Notes: a model not told the origin generated them from the letters alone. Counted from the stretch's first letter, positions 49,887 through 59,618 are shown. The stretch: 64,000 nt of DNA from an uncultured beta proteobacterium (GCA_903832285.1 CAILAY010000050.1:62001-126000), one strand, 5' to 3'. Numbers and translations are program-made.

Positions 49887-51191
49887 ATGAAAAGATACCT
49901 CGCAGCCGTGGCCCTCGTCGCCGCCGCAGTCATGCCGGCACAGGCACAAACCGAAATCCAGTGGTGGCACTCGATGACTGCCGTCAACAACGAGTGGGTG
50001 AACGATCTGGCCAAAGACTTCAATGCTAGCCAGAAAGAATACAAGATTAATCCCGTATTCAAGGGCAGCTACGACGAATCTATGACCGCTGCGATCGCCG
50101 CTTTCCGGGCTGGCAATGCGCCCAACATACTGCAGGTTTTTGAGGTCGGAACGGCGACGATGATGGCAAGCAAGGGTGCCATCGTTCCTGTGGCGCAGGT
50201 GATGAAGGATGCGGGCTACAAGTTCGATCCGACGGCCTACGTGTCTGCCGTGGCGGGTTACTACACGGCGCCAAACGGCCAGATGTTGAGTTTCCCTTTC
50301 AACAGTTCGACCACCATTTTCTACATCAACAAGGACGCCTTCAAGGCCGCCGGAATCGATGCCGCCAAGCCTCCAACCACCTGGCCGGAAGTCGCTCTCG
50401 CAGCCGCCAAGCTCAAGGCCAGCGGCCACAAATGCCCGCTCACCATTGCCTGGCAAGGCTGGACGCAACTGGAGAGCTTCTCGGCTTGGCACAACGTGGA
50501 ATTCGCAACCAAATCCAACGGCTTGGCAGGTCTGGACGCGCGACTAAAGGTGGACTCGCCACTGCACCAGCGTCATATCGAAAACCTGGCGAATATGGCC
50601 AAGCAGGGTCTGTTCATCTACAAGGGTCGGGCCAATGTGCCTGAAGCCAGCTTTGTTTCGGGCGAATGCGCGATGATCACAACGTCGGCCGGCTTCTACG
50701 GCAATGTCGCCAAGAACGCCAAGTTCTCCTATGCACTCGCGACGCTTCCCTACTACCCTGACGTGCCTGGCGCGCCACAAAACACTGTCATCGGGGGCGC
50801 CAGCCTGTGGGTCATGGCGGGTAAGAAGCCCGCCGAATACAAGGGTGTTGCCGCCTTCTTCAACTACATCTCCAGCCCCGAGGTTCAGTCCGCCAGCCAT
50901 AAGCGCACCGGATATCTGCCCATTACCACGGCGGCCTACCAGTTGACCGAAAAGTCCGGTTTCTACAAGGAAAAACCCGGCACCGATATCGCCGTCACGC
51001 AGATGATCCGCAAGGTGACCGATAAGAGCCGTGGCATCCGCCTGGGCAACTACGTGCAGATTCGCCAGGTGGAAGACGAAGAACTCGAACAGGTCTGGAG
51101 CGGCAAGAAGTCCGCCAAGGAAGCGCTGGACGCGATCGTGAAGCGCGGCGACGAACTGCTGGAGCGCTTCCAGAAGGCAAATAAGTCCTAG
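49887..51191 (+). CDS. ugpB: sn-Glycerol-3-phosphate-binding periplasmic protein
   Basis: A 434-aa solute-binding protein (family 1) of the UgpBAEC importer, which takes up glycerol-3-phosphate and glycerophosphodiesters. A signal peptide (residues 1-20, ending AQA) precedes [19 protein letters not shown], a conserved opening of UgpB. The stretch [19 protein letters not shown] near residue 135 and [19 protein letters not shown] near 255 are typical. The ATG at 49887 has AGGAG 5 bases upstream. The frame is open 78 codons further upstream but without protein-like sequence. First gene of the ugpBAECQ series, behind the PHO box. Confidence 0.93.
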   Translation: MKRYLAAVALVAAAVMPAQAQTEIQWWHSMTAVNNEWVNDLAKDFNASQKEYKINPVFKGSYDESMTAAIAAFRAGNAPNILQVFEVGTATMMASKGAIVPVAQVMKDAGYKFDPTAYVSAVAGYYTAPNGQMLSFPFNSSTTIFYINKDAFKAAGIDAAKPPTTWPEVALAAAKLKASGHKCPLTIAWQGWTQLESFSAWHNVEFATKSNGLAGLDARLKVDSPLHQRHIENLANMAKQGLFIYKGRANVPEASFVSGECAMITTSAGFYGNVAKNAKFSYALATLPYYPDVPGAPQNTVIGGASLWVMAGKKPAEYKGVAAFFNYISSPEVQSASHKRTGYLPITTAAYQLTEKSGFYKEKPGTDIAVTQMIRKVTDKSRGIRLGNYVQIRQVEDEELEQVWSGKKSAKEALDAIVKRGDELLERFQKANKS

Positions 51192-51229
51192 GCGCGACGA
51201 CTTATTGCAGCAGTGCTCGTTCGCACTTC

Positions 51230-52111
51230 ATGGAAAAACGCGTTCAATTCCAATCCGCCTGGCTGCCGTGGCTGCTGATGGCGCCGCAGGTGATCGTGAT
51301 TGGGGTGTTTTTCTTCTGGCCCGCGGGGCAGGCGGTGCTGCAGTCATTCCAGGTCCAGGATGCTTTTGGAATCTCGACCAAGTGGGTCGGGATGGAGAAT
51401 TTCAACCGCCTGTTCGGTGACGAGAGCTACCTGGCATCGTTCAAGACCACGGCCGAGTTTTCCATCCTGGTGGCGGCGTTGGGGATTGGCCTGTCATTGA
51501 TGATGGCGATCTTTGCCGATCGCGTCGTGAAGGGTGCCTTCGTCTACAAGACCCTGCTGATTGTTCCCTATGCCGTCGCGCCGGCGGTGGCGGGCGTGCT
51601 GTGGATTTTCATGTTCTCGCCATCGCTGGGCGTGGTCGCTTACGCCTTGGGCAAGTTGGGAATCAACTGGAACCATTTGCTGAACGAGGGCCACGGTATG
51701 ACGCTGATCGTGATGGCCGCCGTATGGAAGCAGATTTCCTACAACTTCCTGTTCTTCCTCGCTGGCCTGCAGTCCATTCCCAAGTCTCTGATCGAGGCCG
51801 CTGCCATTGACGGCGCGCGTGCCTGGCGGCGTTTCTGGACGATACAGTTTCCGCTGTTGTCTCCCACCACCTTCTTCCTGTTGGTGATCAACATGGTGTA
51901 CGCATTTTTTGATACCTTCGCCATCGTCGACGCCACCACCCACGGCGGTCCTGGGCAGGCCACGTCCATCCTGGTCTACAAGGTGTACTACGACGGTTTC
52001 AAGGCCATGGACCTGGGTGGGTCGGCCGCGCAGTCGGTGATCCTGATGACGATCGTGATTGCGCTTACCGTGGTGCAGTTTCGCTTCGTCGAGAAGAAGG
52101 TGAACTGCTGA
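51230..52111 (+). CDS. ugpA: Glycerol-3-phosphate ABC transporter permease UgpA
   Basis: Inner-membrane permease (293 aa) with six transmembrane helices, one half of the UgpAE channel. Hallmarks are [20 protein letters not shown] at the start and the EAA loop [20 protein letters not shown] near residue 185, which contacts the ATPase. The start at 51230 lies 38 bases after ugpB. The ugpE start follows one base after the stop, so the two permeases are made together. Confidence 0.93.
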   Translation: MEKRVQFQSAWLPWLLMAPQVIVIGVFFFWPAGQAVLQSFQVQDAFGISTKWVGMENFNRLFGDESYLASFKTTAEFSILVAALGIGLSLMMAIFADRVVKGAFVYKTLLIVPYAVAPAVAGVLWIFMFSPSLGVVAYALGKLGINWNHLLNEGHGMTLIVMAAVWKQISYNFLFFLAGLQSIPKSLIEAAAIDGARAWRRFWTIQFPLLSPTTFFLLVINMVYAFFDTFAIVDATTHGGPGQATSILVYKVYYDGFKAMDLGGSAAQSVILMTIVIALTVVQFRFVEKKVNC

Positions 52112-52112
52112 A

Positions 52113-52964
52113 ATGGTTGAGCGCAGCCCGTTTCTGAATTTTCTGTCGCACGCGGTCATGCTCGTTGGTGTGCTCGTTGTCGCCTTTCCGCTGTACCTGG
52201 CTTTCGTCGCATCGAGCCACACGGCGCAGGAGATCGTGCAGGCGCCCATGCCTTTGTTGCCGGGTGGACATCTGTGGGAAACCTATTCCAAAGCCCTGAT
52301 CGGCGGCGGCGTTGGTGCCGGTTCCACCGCACCGGTGGCCCACATGATGTGGGTCAGCCTGGTGACGGCGCTGGTGATCACCTTTGGCAAGATCGCCATC
52401 TCACTCATGTCGGCGTTTGCGATTGTCTATTTCCGCTTCCCGTTCAAGAGTTTCTTCTTCTGGGCGATCTTTGTCACGCTGATGCTTCCGGTGGAAGTGC
52501 GAATCGGCCCGACCTACCAGGTGGTGTCCGATCTGGGCATGCTCAACACCTACGCCGGCTTGACGATTCCGCTGATTGCGTCAGCCACGGCGACCTTTCT
52601 GTTTCGGCAATTTTTCATGTCGGTGCCGGACGAATTGACCGAGGCCGCACGCATGGACGGCGCCAGCCCGATGCGCTTTTTCATCGACATCCTGCTACCG
52701 CTGTCCAAAACCTCAATCGCGGCGCTGTTCGTGATCCAGTTCATCTATGGCTGGAATCAGTATCTTTGGCCACTGCTGGCCACAACCTCCGAAAACATGT
52801 ACCCGGTGGTGGTGGGCATCAAGATGATGGTCGCCGGCGGCGACTCGCAAAACGAGTGGAACGTGGTCATGGCCACCGCCCTGCTCGCCATGCTGCCGCC
52901 GGCGCTGGTGGTGATGCTGATGCAGAAATGGTTCGTCAAGGGTTTGGTGGATACGGAAAAGTAA
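52113..52964 (+). CDS. ugpE: Glycerol-3-phosphate ABC transporter permease UgpE
   Basis: Second permease subunit (283 aa, six helices). The EAA loop [20 protein letters not shown] is near residue 170-189; [20 protein letters not shown] near 125 and the [14 protein letters not shown] stretch near 210 are family features. It begins one base after the ugpA stop. A 56-bp palindromic repeat lies between its stop and ugpC, which could reduce read-through and lower ATPase expression relative to the permeases. Confidence 0.93.
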   Translation: MVERSPFLNFLSHAVMLVGVLVVAFPLYLAFVASSHTAQEIVQAPMPLLPGGHLWETYSKALIGGGVGAGSTAPVAHMMWVSLVTALVITFGKIAISLMSAFAIVYFRFPFKSFFFWAIFVTLMLPVEVRIGPTYQVVSDLGMLNTYAGLTIPLIASATATFLFRQFFMSVPDELTEAARMDGASPMRFFIDILLPLSKTSIAALFVIQFIYGWNQYLWPLLATTSENMYPVVVGIKMMVAGGDSQNEWNVVMATALLAMLPPALVVMLMQKWFVKGLVDTEK

Positions 52965-52968
52965 TAAC

Positions 52969-53024
52969 CTTGCGGGGCAGTCCAAGAGTTACGTGCAGCG
53001 AACTTTGCTCTGTCCTCAACTGAT
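52969..53024. repeat. Dispersed palindromic element, copy 3 (56 bp)
   Basis: The element starts CTTGCGGGGCAGTCCAAG and ends GCTCTGTCCTCAACTGAT, in reverse orientation to copy 2. It begins four bases after the ugpE stop and ends ten bases before the ugpC start, so it occupies nearly the whole ugpE-ugpC gap. Confidence 0.75.
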
Positions 53025-53034
53025 TAAGGAATCA

Positions 53035-54039
53035 ATGGCATCCATCACTCTTAAAAACGTCGTCAAACGCTACGGCTCCGGCAAGACCGCGAATCAGGTC
53101 ATCCACGGTGTGACTGCGGACATTGCCGACGGCGAGTTCATCGTCATTGTGGGTCCTTCCGGCTGTGGCAAGTCCACACTGCTGCGCATGGTGGCCGGCC
53201 TGGAGGAGATCAGCGGCGGCGAAATCTCCATTGGGAATCGGGTTGTGAACGACCTGGAACCATCCGAGCGCGATATCGCCATGGTGTTCCAGAACTACGC
53301 CCTGTATCCGCACATGAGCGTGTTTGACAACATGGCCTATGGCCTGAAGATCGCCAAGCTGCCACTGGATGAAATCAAGGCGCGGGTGGACAAGGCCGCG
53401 AAGATCCTGGAGATCGCGCCCTTCCTGCTGCGCAAGCCGCGCGAACTCTCGGGGGGGCAGCGCCAGCGTGTCGCCATGGGCCGCGCTATCGTGCGCCAGC
53501 CTCAGGTCTTCCTGTTCGACGAGCCGTTGTCCAATCTGGACGCGAAGCTGCGGGCGCAGACCCGGCTCGAGATTCAAAAGCTGCACCGCGAGCTGGGCAT
53601 CACCTCGCTCTTCGTGACGCACGATCAGGTTGAAGCTATGACCCTGGCGCAGCGCATGATGGTGATGAACGGCGGTGTGATGGAGCAGTTCGGCACACCT
53701 GAGGAGGTGTACAACCGGCCTGCCACCACCTTCGTAGCCAGCTTCATGGGCTCGCCGCCAATGAACCTCTTGAAGGAGGCTCCTGGTGGCGCGAAGGGCC
53801 AGATTTTTGGCATCCGCCCTGAGCACCTGGACATCACCACGACGGGCTGGGAACTTCAGGTGGAAGCGGTTGAACTGCTGGGCGCCGAGCGCCTGGTTTA
53901 TTGTTTGCTGGGCGCCGAGCGCATCATCATCCGCACCGATGAACATCTTGCCGCGCCCGCACCCGGCAGCACGATCCACGCCACGCCGCGCGCCGAGCGT
54001 GTGCATCAATTCGACGCGGGATCTGGCAAACGCCTGTGA
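53035..54039 (+). CDS. ugpC: Glycerol-3-phosphate ABC transporter ATPase UgpC
   Basis: ATP-binding subunit (334 aa) of the Ugp importer, of the MalK type. Walker A is [12 protein letters not shown] (residues 39-50), the signature is [14 protein letters not shown] (about 138-151), and Walker B is [17 protein letters not shown] regulatory TOBE/OB domain follows from about 240; it is some 20 residues shorter than in E. coli UgpC. The ATG at 53035 ([14 protein letters not shown]) is preceded by AAGGA; the frame extends into the upstream repeat. The ATPase could also serve the gltIJK importer elsewhere only if sharing occurs, which is not indicated. Confidence 0.93.
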   Translation: MASITLKNVVKRYGSGKTANQVIHGVTADIADGEFIVIVGPSGCGKSTLLRMVAGLEEISGGEISIGNRVVNDLEPSERDIAMVFQNYALYPHMSVFDNMAYGLKIAKLPLDEIKARVDKAAKILEIAPFLLRKPRELSGGQRQRVAMGRAIVRQPQVFLFDEPLSNLDAKLRAQTRLEIQKLHRELGITSLFVTHDQVEAMTLAQRMMVMNGGVMEQFGTPEEVYNRPATTFVASFMGSPPMNLLKEAPGGAKGQIFGIRPEHLDITTTGWELQVEAVELLGAERLVYCLLGAERIIIRTDEHLAAPAPGSTIHATPRAERVHQFDAGSGKRL

Positions 54040-54072
54040 TGCTCCGTCTTTAAGTTGCGGGACCTGATCAAA

Positions 54073-54124
54073 CCGTTCGCCGAGAGCTTGTCGACGATGC
54101 CTTCTACAAGCTCTCGGCGAACGG
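54073..54124. repeat. Perfect 19-bp inverted repeat between ugpC and ugpQ
   Basis: CCGTTCGCCGAGAGCTTGT (54073-54091) and its exact reverse complement (54106-54124) are separated by a 14-base loop. The arm resembles the CCGTTCxCCxTGAGCTTGTCGA repeat seen before prfA. It could form a strong mRNA hairpin that attenuates ugpQ. There is no T-run for an intrinsic terminator. Confidence 0.85.
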
Positions 54125-54161
54125 GGCTATCGACTCAGTCGCTGATAGATAATCGGCACCA

Positions 54162-54956
54162 ATGTCTATGCAAGTCACCTCCGAAGGCTGGCCCTATCCG
54201 CGCTGGATCGCGCACCGGGGCGCCGGCAAACTGGCACCCGAAAACACACTCGCCGCCTTTCGGCTGGGCGCTGCGCACGGGTATCGCATGTTCGAGTGCG
54301 ACGTAAAACTCTCCAGTGATGGTGTGCCTTTCTTACTGCACGACAAGATGCTGGAGCGCACCACCAGCGGCCACGGAATCGCAGGAGAGAAGTCCTGGTC
54401 CGAACTGTCGCAACTTGACGCGGGTGCCTGGCATTCCCGCAGCTTCGCCGGTGAACCTCTGCCCACTTTGGAGAACGTCGCCGCCTTTTGCCTGCACAAC
54501 GGCTACTTTCTGAACATCGAGATCAAGCCAACGCCGGGCCAGGAAAGCGAGACCGGCGAAGTTGCGGCGCAGCACGCGGCGCGCTTGTGGAGCGGTGCAT
54601 CTGTGCCGCCGCTGCTCACATCCTTCCGCCCCGAGGCGCTGCAGGCAGCCAAGGCCGCTGCACCAGAGCTGCCCCGTGGCTTGCTGCTGGACAGCCTGTG
54701 GAACGGTTGGCTGGAAACTGCGTTGACGCTGGATTGCGTGGCTGTCGTTTGCAACTACGCGCTGTGGGATGCATCGACGGTGACTCAAACCAAGAGCGCC
54801 GGGTTGCGCTGCATCAGCTACACCGTGAACGATGACTGGGCGGCGCAGTACTTGGTCAATCTGGGAACGGACGGTGTTATCACAGATCGAGTCGATCTTT
54901 TCTCTCCCGCGATCCAATCGGTCCCGCAAAATCTCAGGATTTCCAGCCCTGCGTGA
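54162..54956 (+). CDS. ugpQ: Glycerophosphodiester phosphodiesterase UgpQ
   Basis: Cytoplasmic enzyme (264 aa) that hydrolyses glycerophosphodiesters taken up by Ugp to glycerol-3-phosphate and an alcohol. The GDPD signature IAHRGAGKLAPENTLAAF lies near residues 13-30 and the catalytic histidine and acidic residues follow in FECDVKLSSDGVPFLLHD (about 47-64). EIKPTPGQE near 123 holds another metal ligand. The hairpin upstream separates it from ugpC. It converges with a small membrane-protein gene, overlapping it by 23 bases. Confidence 0.93.
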   Translation: MSMQVTSEGWPYPRWIAHRGAGKLAPENTLAAFRLGAAHGYRMFECDVKLSSDGVPFLLHDKMLERTTSGHGIAGEKSWSELSQLDAGAWHSRSFAGEPLPTLENVAAFCLHNGYFLNIEIKPTPGQESETGEVAAQHAARLWSGASVPPLLTSFRPEALQAAKAAAPELPRGLLLDSLWNGWLETALTLDCVAVVCNYALWDASTVTQTKSAGLRCISYTVNDDWAAQYLVNLGTDGVITDRVDLFSPAIQSVPQNLRISSPA

Positions 54957-55212
54957 GCAGCCATTGACAGGTGGCACCGGCCAGTACCAGAGCCAGGTAG
55001 GTCAGCATCTTGCCGTCGACGCCGAACAACACCAATCCGGCCAGCAACACCGCGACCCCGACCGCGAACTGAATCGCCGCAGGGATCCACCGCTTCCGGC
55101 GCGGATTCGGGTTGCGCAACACGTAGCGATTGGCCTCAGGCACGAGCAGCGCCACAAATAGCGCGGGTGCAAGGAAATTCAAAACGTGCAGAATAAATTG
55201 AATCAGACCCAT
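54934..55212 (-). CDS. Small membrane protein, unknown
   Basis: A 92-aa protein with three hydrophobic helices (about residues 3-25, 45-62 and 67-84) and a basic loop NPRRKRW between the first two. It begins MGLIQFILHVLNFLAPALFV. No known domain was recognised, although short proteins of this topology are common beside hemA in Burkholderiales. It lies tail-to-tail with ugpQ and diverges from hemA. Confidence 0.65.
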   Translation of the reverse strand: MGLIQFILHVLNFLAPALFVALLVPEANRYVLRNPNPRRKRWIPAAIQFAVGVAVLLAGLVLFGVDGKMLTYLALVLAGATCQWLLTQGWKS

Positions 55213-55287
55213 GTCGGCGTCGCGTCAGCGTGAGGGTGAGTGCGCAAGCAAATATTGACTCAAATCATGGAGTTGAGCGACTGATTT

Positions 55288-55293
55288 TATAAT
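55288..55293 (+). promoter_or_regulatory. Consensus -10 element directly before hemA
   Basis: TATAAT lies six bases before the hemA ATG at 55300. A transcript begun at the usual 6-8 bases downstream would start on or next to the start codon, i.e. a leaderless mRNA. No Shine-Dalgarno is present, and the best -35 (TTGACT, 55255-55260) is 27 bases away, too far, so other positions are possible. Confidence 0.4.
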
Positions 55294-55299
55294 CAAGCT

Positions 55300-56559
55300 A
55301 TGGCAGTCTGGGCGCTAGGCATCAATCACACCACGGCACCGCTCGATTTGCGGGGGCGGTTTGCGTTCGCCGTCGACCAGATGGAGCCCGTGCTGCACGG
55401 ATTTCGCGATTCCCTGGCCCGCCAGCCTGAGGTGGCGTTGATTTCCACTTGCAACCGCACCGAAATTTACTGTGCCGCAGAACAACCCGAACTGGAGCAC
55501 ACGCTGGATTGGCTGGCGCACAGCGGCGGCGTGGCCACCACCTTGTTGCGTCAACATACCTACAGTTTGCAGGGCGGGTTGGCGGCCCGGCACGCGTTTC
55601 GTGTCGCCAGCGGCCTGGACTCGATGGTGCTGGGCGAGCCTCAAATCCTGGGGCAGATGAAGGATGCGATTCGCGCGGCGGAAGCCGCAGGCTCTCTTGG
55701 AACCACGCTTAACCAGCTGTTCCAGCGCACCTTTGCTGTGGCCAAGGATGTGCGAACGTCCACCGAAATTGGCGCACATTCGATCAGCATGGCCGCGGCG
55801 GTGGTGCGCCTGGCGGGCCAGATATTTGAGGATCTGGGTCAAGTCAAGGTGCTGTTTGTGGGCGCTGGCGAAATGATTGAACTGGCTGCCACGCACTTTG
55901 CCGCGAAGAGCCCCAAGTCGATCGCGATTGCGAACCGCACCTTGGAGCGCGGCGAGAAACTCGCCAGCCGCTTTGGTGGCGAAGTCATGCGGCTGGCGGA
56001 TCTACCCAGCCGATTACACGAGTTTGATGCGGTCGTGAGTTGCACCGCAAGTACCTTGCCAATCATCGGTCTGGGCGCTGTGGAGCGTGCCCTCAAGGTG
56101 CGCAAACACCGGCCCATGTTCATGGTCGATCTGGCCGTGCCGCGCGACATCGAACCGGAAGTCAGGGCGTTGGAAGACATCTACCTCTACACCGTGGACG
56201 ATCTGGCGAGCGTAGTGCAAACCGCGCAGGCGAATCGTCAGGCCGCGGTGGCGCAGGCCGAAGCCATCATCGACGCTGGCGTGCAAAGTTTTGTGCACTG
56301 GATGGAGCAGCGCGGCAGCGTGCCGCTGATCCAGCAGCTTAACGCGCAAGCCGACGAGTGGCGTTCACTGGAGCTGGCGCGCGCACGCCGGCTGCTGGCC
56401 AAGGGCGAGGACGTGGATGCGGTGCTGGAAGCCCTGTCCAGGGGTCTTACGCAAAAGATGCTGCACGGCGCCATGGCAGAGTTGCGTGCGGGTGACGCAC
56501 AAACGCGTGAACACACGGCGCAAGCGATTCACAAGCTGTTCCTGCGAAAAGAGCGTTAG
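55300..56559 (+). CDS. hemA: Glutamyl-tRNA reductase
   Basis: First committed enzyme of the C5 haem pathway (419 aa), reducing glutamyl-tRNA to glutamate-1-semialdehyde. The start [19 protein letters not shown] is canonical. The catalytic cysteine is C51 in [12 protein letters not shown]-binding and NADPH-binding elements are [20 protein letters not shown] (about 147-166) and [12 protein letters not shown] (about 185-196), and the dimerisation helix makes up the last 100 residues. It is the first of hemA-prfA-prmC, a common arrangement in proteobacteria. Confidence 0.95.
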   Translation: MAVWALGINHTTAPLDLRGRFAFAVDQMEPVLHGFRDSLARQPEVALISTCNRTEIYCAAEQPELEHTLDWLAHSGGVATTLLRQHTYSLQGGLAARHAFRVASGLDSMVLGEPQILGQMKDAIRAAEAAGSLGTTLNQLFQRTFAVAKDVRTSTEIGAHSISMAAAVVRLAGQIFEDLGQVKVLFVGAGEMIELAATHFAAKSPKSIAIANRTLERGEKLASRFGGEVMRLADLPSRLHEFDAVVSCTASTLPIIGLGAVERALKVRKHRPMFMVDLAVPRDIEPEVRALEDIYLYTVDDLASVVQTAQANRQAAVAQAEAIIDAGVQSFVHWMEQRGSVPLIQQLNAQADEWRSLELARARRLLAKGEDVDAVLEALSRGLTQKMLHGAMAELRAGDAQTREHTAQAIHKLFLRKER

Positions 56560-56577
56560 CGACGCAGTACGCGTCGC

Positions 56578-56660
56578 CACCCTTTCGACAAGCTCAGGGT
56601 GAACGGTGTTCTTAGTTCCCGCAACGGCACGCGCCGTCCGGGCCGAACCTGTCGAAGCCC
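56578..56660. repeat. Intergenic palindromic repeat between hemA and prfA
   Basis: Two hairpins sit head to head. The first pairs CACCCT (56578-56583) with AGGGTG (56596-56601) and contains TTCGACAAGCTC; the second pairs GGGC (56640-56643) with GCCC (56657-56660) and contains CTGTCGAA. The CGACAAGCTCAGGGTGAACGG sequence matches, on the opposite strand, the arm of the inverted repeat at 54073. Such CTTCGACAAGCTCAGGGCGAACGG repeats are widespread intergenic elements in related genomes. Confidence 0.6.
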
Positions 56661-56689
56661 AAGAACACACGCAGTCACGCACAGTTACC

Positions 56690-57808
56690 ATGAAGACCTT
56701 CTTACGCCAACAACTCGATCGCTACGCATTCCGACTGGCAGAGTTGGACTTCCTGCTGTCTCGCGAAGACATCATGAGCGACATGAAGCAATTTCTGGCG
56801 CTGTCACGGGAGCACACGGAGGTGGCAGCCATCGCCAGCCGATACGCGCGCTGGCAGCAGCGTCAGGCCGATCTGGCCACGGGCCAGGAGATGTTGGGAA
56901 GCAGCACCAACGACCCCGACATGCTGGCCATGGCTCAGGACGAGATCGCCGCAGCGCAGCAAGAGTGCGAGCAACTTGGAGCTGAGCTGCAGCCCATGCT
57001 GCTGCCCAAGGATCCGGACGACAAGCGCAACGCCTTCATGGAAATCCGCGCTGGCACCGGTGGCGACGAGTCGGCATTGTTCGCCGCGGATCTGTTTCGC
57101 ATGTACACGCGCTATTGCGAGCGCATGGGCTGGAAGACCGAGATCATGAGCGAGTCCAGCAGCGAGCTGGGTGGCTTCAAGGAAGTGGTACTCCGGATAG
57201 AGAGCAGCGCCAGCGCTGCAGAAGGCGGCGTCTATGGCAAGTTGCGCTTCGAGTCCGGTGGGCACCGGGTCCAGCGCGTGCCCGCCACGGAGACGCAAGG
57301 CCGCATCCATACCAGCGCCTGCACAGTGGCTGTGCTGCCCGAACCGGATGAAACGGTGGCCATCACCATCAACCCGGCGGACCTGCGCATCGACACCTAC
57401 CGCGCGAGCGGTGCCGGTGGCCAGCACATCAACAAGACCGACTCGGCCGTGCGCATCACGCACATCCCGACGGGTATCGTGGCCGAGTGCCAGGATGATC
57501 GCTCCCAGCACCGCAACAAGGCCAAGGCGATGCAGGTGCTGTCGGCGCGTATCGTGGAGAAGGATCGCTCCGAGCAGGCGGCCAAAGACGCGGCCATGCG
57601 CAAAGGCCTGATCGGCAGCGGCGACCGCAGCGACCGCATACGCACCTACAACTTTCCCCAGGGGCGCCTCACCGACCATCGCATCAACCTCACGTTGTAC
57701 AAGCTGCAGGCCATCATGGACGGGGACTTGGGCGACGTGGTCCAGGCCTTGCAGCAGGCGCGCGAAGCGGAGCAACTGGAAGAGCTCGAAGTGGGTTCCA
57801 GCCGCTGA
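56690..57808 (+). CDS. prfA: Peptide chain release factor 1
   Basis: RF1 (372 aa) releases the finished protein at UAA and UAG stop codons on the ribosome. The codon-recognition tripeptide PAT lies in [17 protein letters not shown] (near residue 200), and the peptidyl-transferase motif GGQ is at residues 243-245 ([15 protein letters not shown]). The ATG at 56690 is chosen because the conserved protein starts [16 protein letters not shown]; upstream in-frame sequence is the repeat. The stop overlaps prmC by one base (TGATG). Confidence 0.95.
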   Translation: MKTFLRQQLDRYAFRLAELDFLLSREDIMSDMKQFLALSREHTEVAAIASRYARWQQRQADLATGQEMLGSSTNDPDMLAMAQDEIAAAQQECEQLGAELQPMLLPKDPDDKRNAFMEIRAGTGGDESALFAADLFRMYTRYCERMGWKTEIMSESSSELGGFKEVVLRIESSASAAEGGVYGKLRFESGGHRVQRVPATETQGRIHTSACTVAVLPEPDETVAITINPADLRIDTYRASGAGGQHINKTDSAVRITHIPTGIVAECQDDRSQHRNKAKAMQVLSARIVEKDRSEQAAKDAAMRKGLIGSGDRSDRIRTYNFPQGRLTDHRINLTLYKLQAIMDGDLGDVVQALQQAREAEQLEELEVGSSR

Positions 57809-58701
57809 TGCTGACCACGCCAATCGCCATCGCCCAGGCCTTGATGTGTGCCATCGATGCGGGCCTGGAACGTCTGGACGCGCAACTGCTGCTGCTGCAC
57901 ACCCTGGGAAAGCCGGATACCGCGCGCGCCTGGCTGCTGGCGCATGACAGCGATGCTCTGACGCCAGCTGAACGGCAGCGCTTCGAGCAACTGCTGCGAC
58001 GCCGCGCGGCGGGCGAACCTCTCGCCTACATCACCGGCCACAAGGAATTCTTCAGCCTCGATTTGGAAGTGGACGCCCGAGTGCTGGTGCCGCGGCCCGA
58101 CACAGAAACGTTGGTGGAATGGGCCTTGGCAGTGCTGTCCGTTATGGCCCCGATATCACCGATCGACCTCGGGTGCGACGACGGCGATGTGCTGGACCTG
58201 GGCACCGGCAGTGGCGCCGTGGCGCTGGCGCTGCAACACGCCCGATCCGATCTTCGTGTGCACGCGCTCGACGCCAGCGCTGACGCGCTGCAGGTGGCGC
58301 AGGCGAACGCGCAGCGATTGCGCCTGCCTGTCAAGTTCTTTGCGGGTTCCTGGCTGACGGCTGTGAGGGGTCGCTATCGTGCCATCGTCACGAATCCGCC
58401 GTATATCGCAACGTCGGACCTTCATCTGTTGGACCTCGTGCATGAACCAATGCAGGCCCTCGTCAGCGGAGCAGATGGTCTGGACGACATCCGCGAGATC
58501 GTCAACTACGCGGGCCTACACCTGCATGCTGGCGGTTGGCTGCTGTTGGAACATGGCTACGACCAGGCGACTTCCGTGCGCAATTTGCTTTCTCAAGCCG
58601 GCTTTGAAAAAGTCCAGTCACGGCGCGACCTGAGCGGTATCGAGCGCTGTAGCGGCGGACGCACTAAGCAATGCGATGCCGGAACGAAAACTGGGCGGTG
58701 A
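57808..58701 (+). CDS. prmC: Peptide chain release factor N5-glutamine methyltransferase
   Basis: SAM-dependent methyltransferase (297 aa) that methylates the glutamine of the GGQ motif in RF1 and RF2. SAM-binding motif I is LDLGTGSGAVALAL (near residue 129), and the catalytic NPPY motif is at residues 196-199 (TNPPYIATSDL). The N-terminal helical domain (1-85) recognises the release factor. The ATG overlaps the prfA stop in a TGATG, so the enzyme is translationally coupled to its substrate. It ends one base before the slyD gene converges. Confidence 0.93.
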   Translation: MLTTPIAIAQALMCAIDAGLERLDAQLLLLHTLGKPDTARAWLLAHDSDALTPAERQRFEQLLRRRAAGEPLAYITGHKEFFSLDLEVDARVLVPRPDTETLVEWALAVLSVMAPISPIDLGCDDGDVLDLGTGSGAVALALQHARSDLRVHALDASADALQVAQANAQRLRLPVKFFAGSWLTAVRGRYRAIVTNPPYIATSDLHLLDLVHEPMQALVSGADGLDDIREIVNYAGLHLHAGGWLLLEHGYDQATSVRNLLSQAGFEKVQSRRDLSGIERCSGGRTKQCDAGTKTGR

Positions 58702-59178
58702 TCAGTGGTGATGCCCGTGCTCGCCGTGCACGTGTCCGTGGGCAATTTCCTCAGCGCTTGCCGCACGCACGTCGATCACAACCAGGCTGAAGCGCAGGGT
58801 CTTGCCGGCAAAGGCGTGGTTGCCATCGAGCAGCACCTTGTCGCCCTTGATCTTCATGACGGTGAAGCTCTGTGCCTGCCCGTCCTCGCCCTGAGCCCGC
58901 AGCTGCCCGCCGACTTTCACACCGGGCGGGAACTGGGACTTGGGAATGGTTTGCACCAGGCTTTCATCGCGCAAGCCAAATGCATCAGCTGGGGCCAGTT
59001 CCAGCGCGGTCTTGAAGCCCTTGGTTTGACCCTCCAGCGCAGCTTCGATTTTCTGGAAGGTGTTGCCGTAGCCACCGTGCAGGTAAACCATTGGCTCGGT
59101 GCTTTCCTCCAGCAGTCTGCCTGCGGCGTCCGCCACCTTGTAACGCAAAGTGACGGCGGTATTCTTTTCAATTTTCAT
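58702..59178 (-). CDS. slyD: FKBP-type peptidyl-prolyl isomerase SlyD
   Basis: A 158-aa cytoplasmic proline isomerase and metal-binding chaperone. The FKBP domain reads YKVADAAGRLLEESTEPMVY and GNHAFAGKTLRFSL, interrupted by the IF (insert-in-flap) chaperone domain (about 70-125). The histidine-rich tail HGHVHGEHGHHH (147-158) binds nickel or zinc, a typical SlyD feature that supports nickel enzyme maturation. Length is on the short side of SlyD. It diverges from grxD 119 bases away. Confidence 0.93.
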   Translation of the reverse strand: MKIEKNTAVTLRYKVADAAGRLLEESTEPMVYLHGGYGNTFQKIEAALEGQTKGFKTALELAPADAFGLRDESLVQTIPKSQFPPGVKVGGQLRAQGEDGQAQSFTVMKIKGDKVLLDGNHAFAGKTLRFSLVVIDVRAASAEEIAHGHVHGEHGHHH

Positions 59179-59297
59179 GGGTCGACGGGGAAGTGTGAGG
59201 CGTGATTATCGGGGGCATTTCCCCTCTCTGCTCAAGACTTGTCCGAAGGTGAAATAATCGAGCACAATGAATTATCTGAATCAAGGAGTTTGAAATC

Positions 59298-59618
59298 ATG
59301 AGCGACGTTCAACAACGCATTACCGATCTCGTCAAATCCAATGACGTACTGCTGTTCATGAAGGGCACAGCCGCCTTTCCCCAGTGCGGCTTTTCCGGCC
59401 GCGCGATCCAGGTGCTCAAGGCTTGTGGGCTGGAGACCAAGAACATCACGACCGTGAACGTGCTCGAAGACGAAGCCATCCGGCAAGGCATCAAGGAATT
59501 CAGCAACTGGCCAACGGTGCCCCAGCTCTACGTCAAGGGCGAGTTCATCGGCGGCTCGGACATCATGATGGAGATGTACGAGTCGGGTGAGCTTCAAGCG
59601 GCGTTGAAGCCGGTCTGA
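59298..59618 (+). CDS. grxD: Monothiol glutaredoxin, Grx4-type
   Basis: A 106-aa monothiol glutaredoxin that binds and transfers [2Fe-2S] clusters with glutathione. The active site is CGFS (C30 in FPQCGFSGRA), preceded by LFMKGTAAFP, and the GSH-binding segment WPTVPQLYVKGEFIGG (about 72-87) is present. The ribosome-binding site AAGGAG (59283-59288) is strong. The 3' end overlaps the convergent lytic transglycosylase gene by 56 bases, so the two transcripts may be antisense to each other. Confidence 0.95.
   Translation: MSDVQQRITDLVKSNDVLLFMKGTAAFPQCGFSGRAIQVLKACGLETKNITTVNVLEDEAIRQGIKEFSNWPTVPQLYVKGEFIGGSDIMMEMYESGELQAALKPV

Noticed and set aside
54054-54066. TTGCGGGACCTGATC just after ugpC, considered as a collapsed copy of the 56-bp element
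   Set aside because: Only about a dozen bases match the two element ends, too short to support homology.
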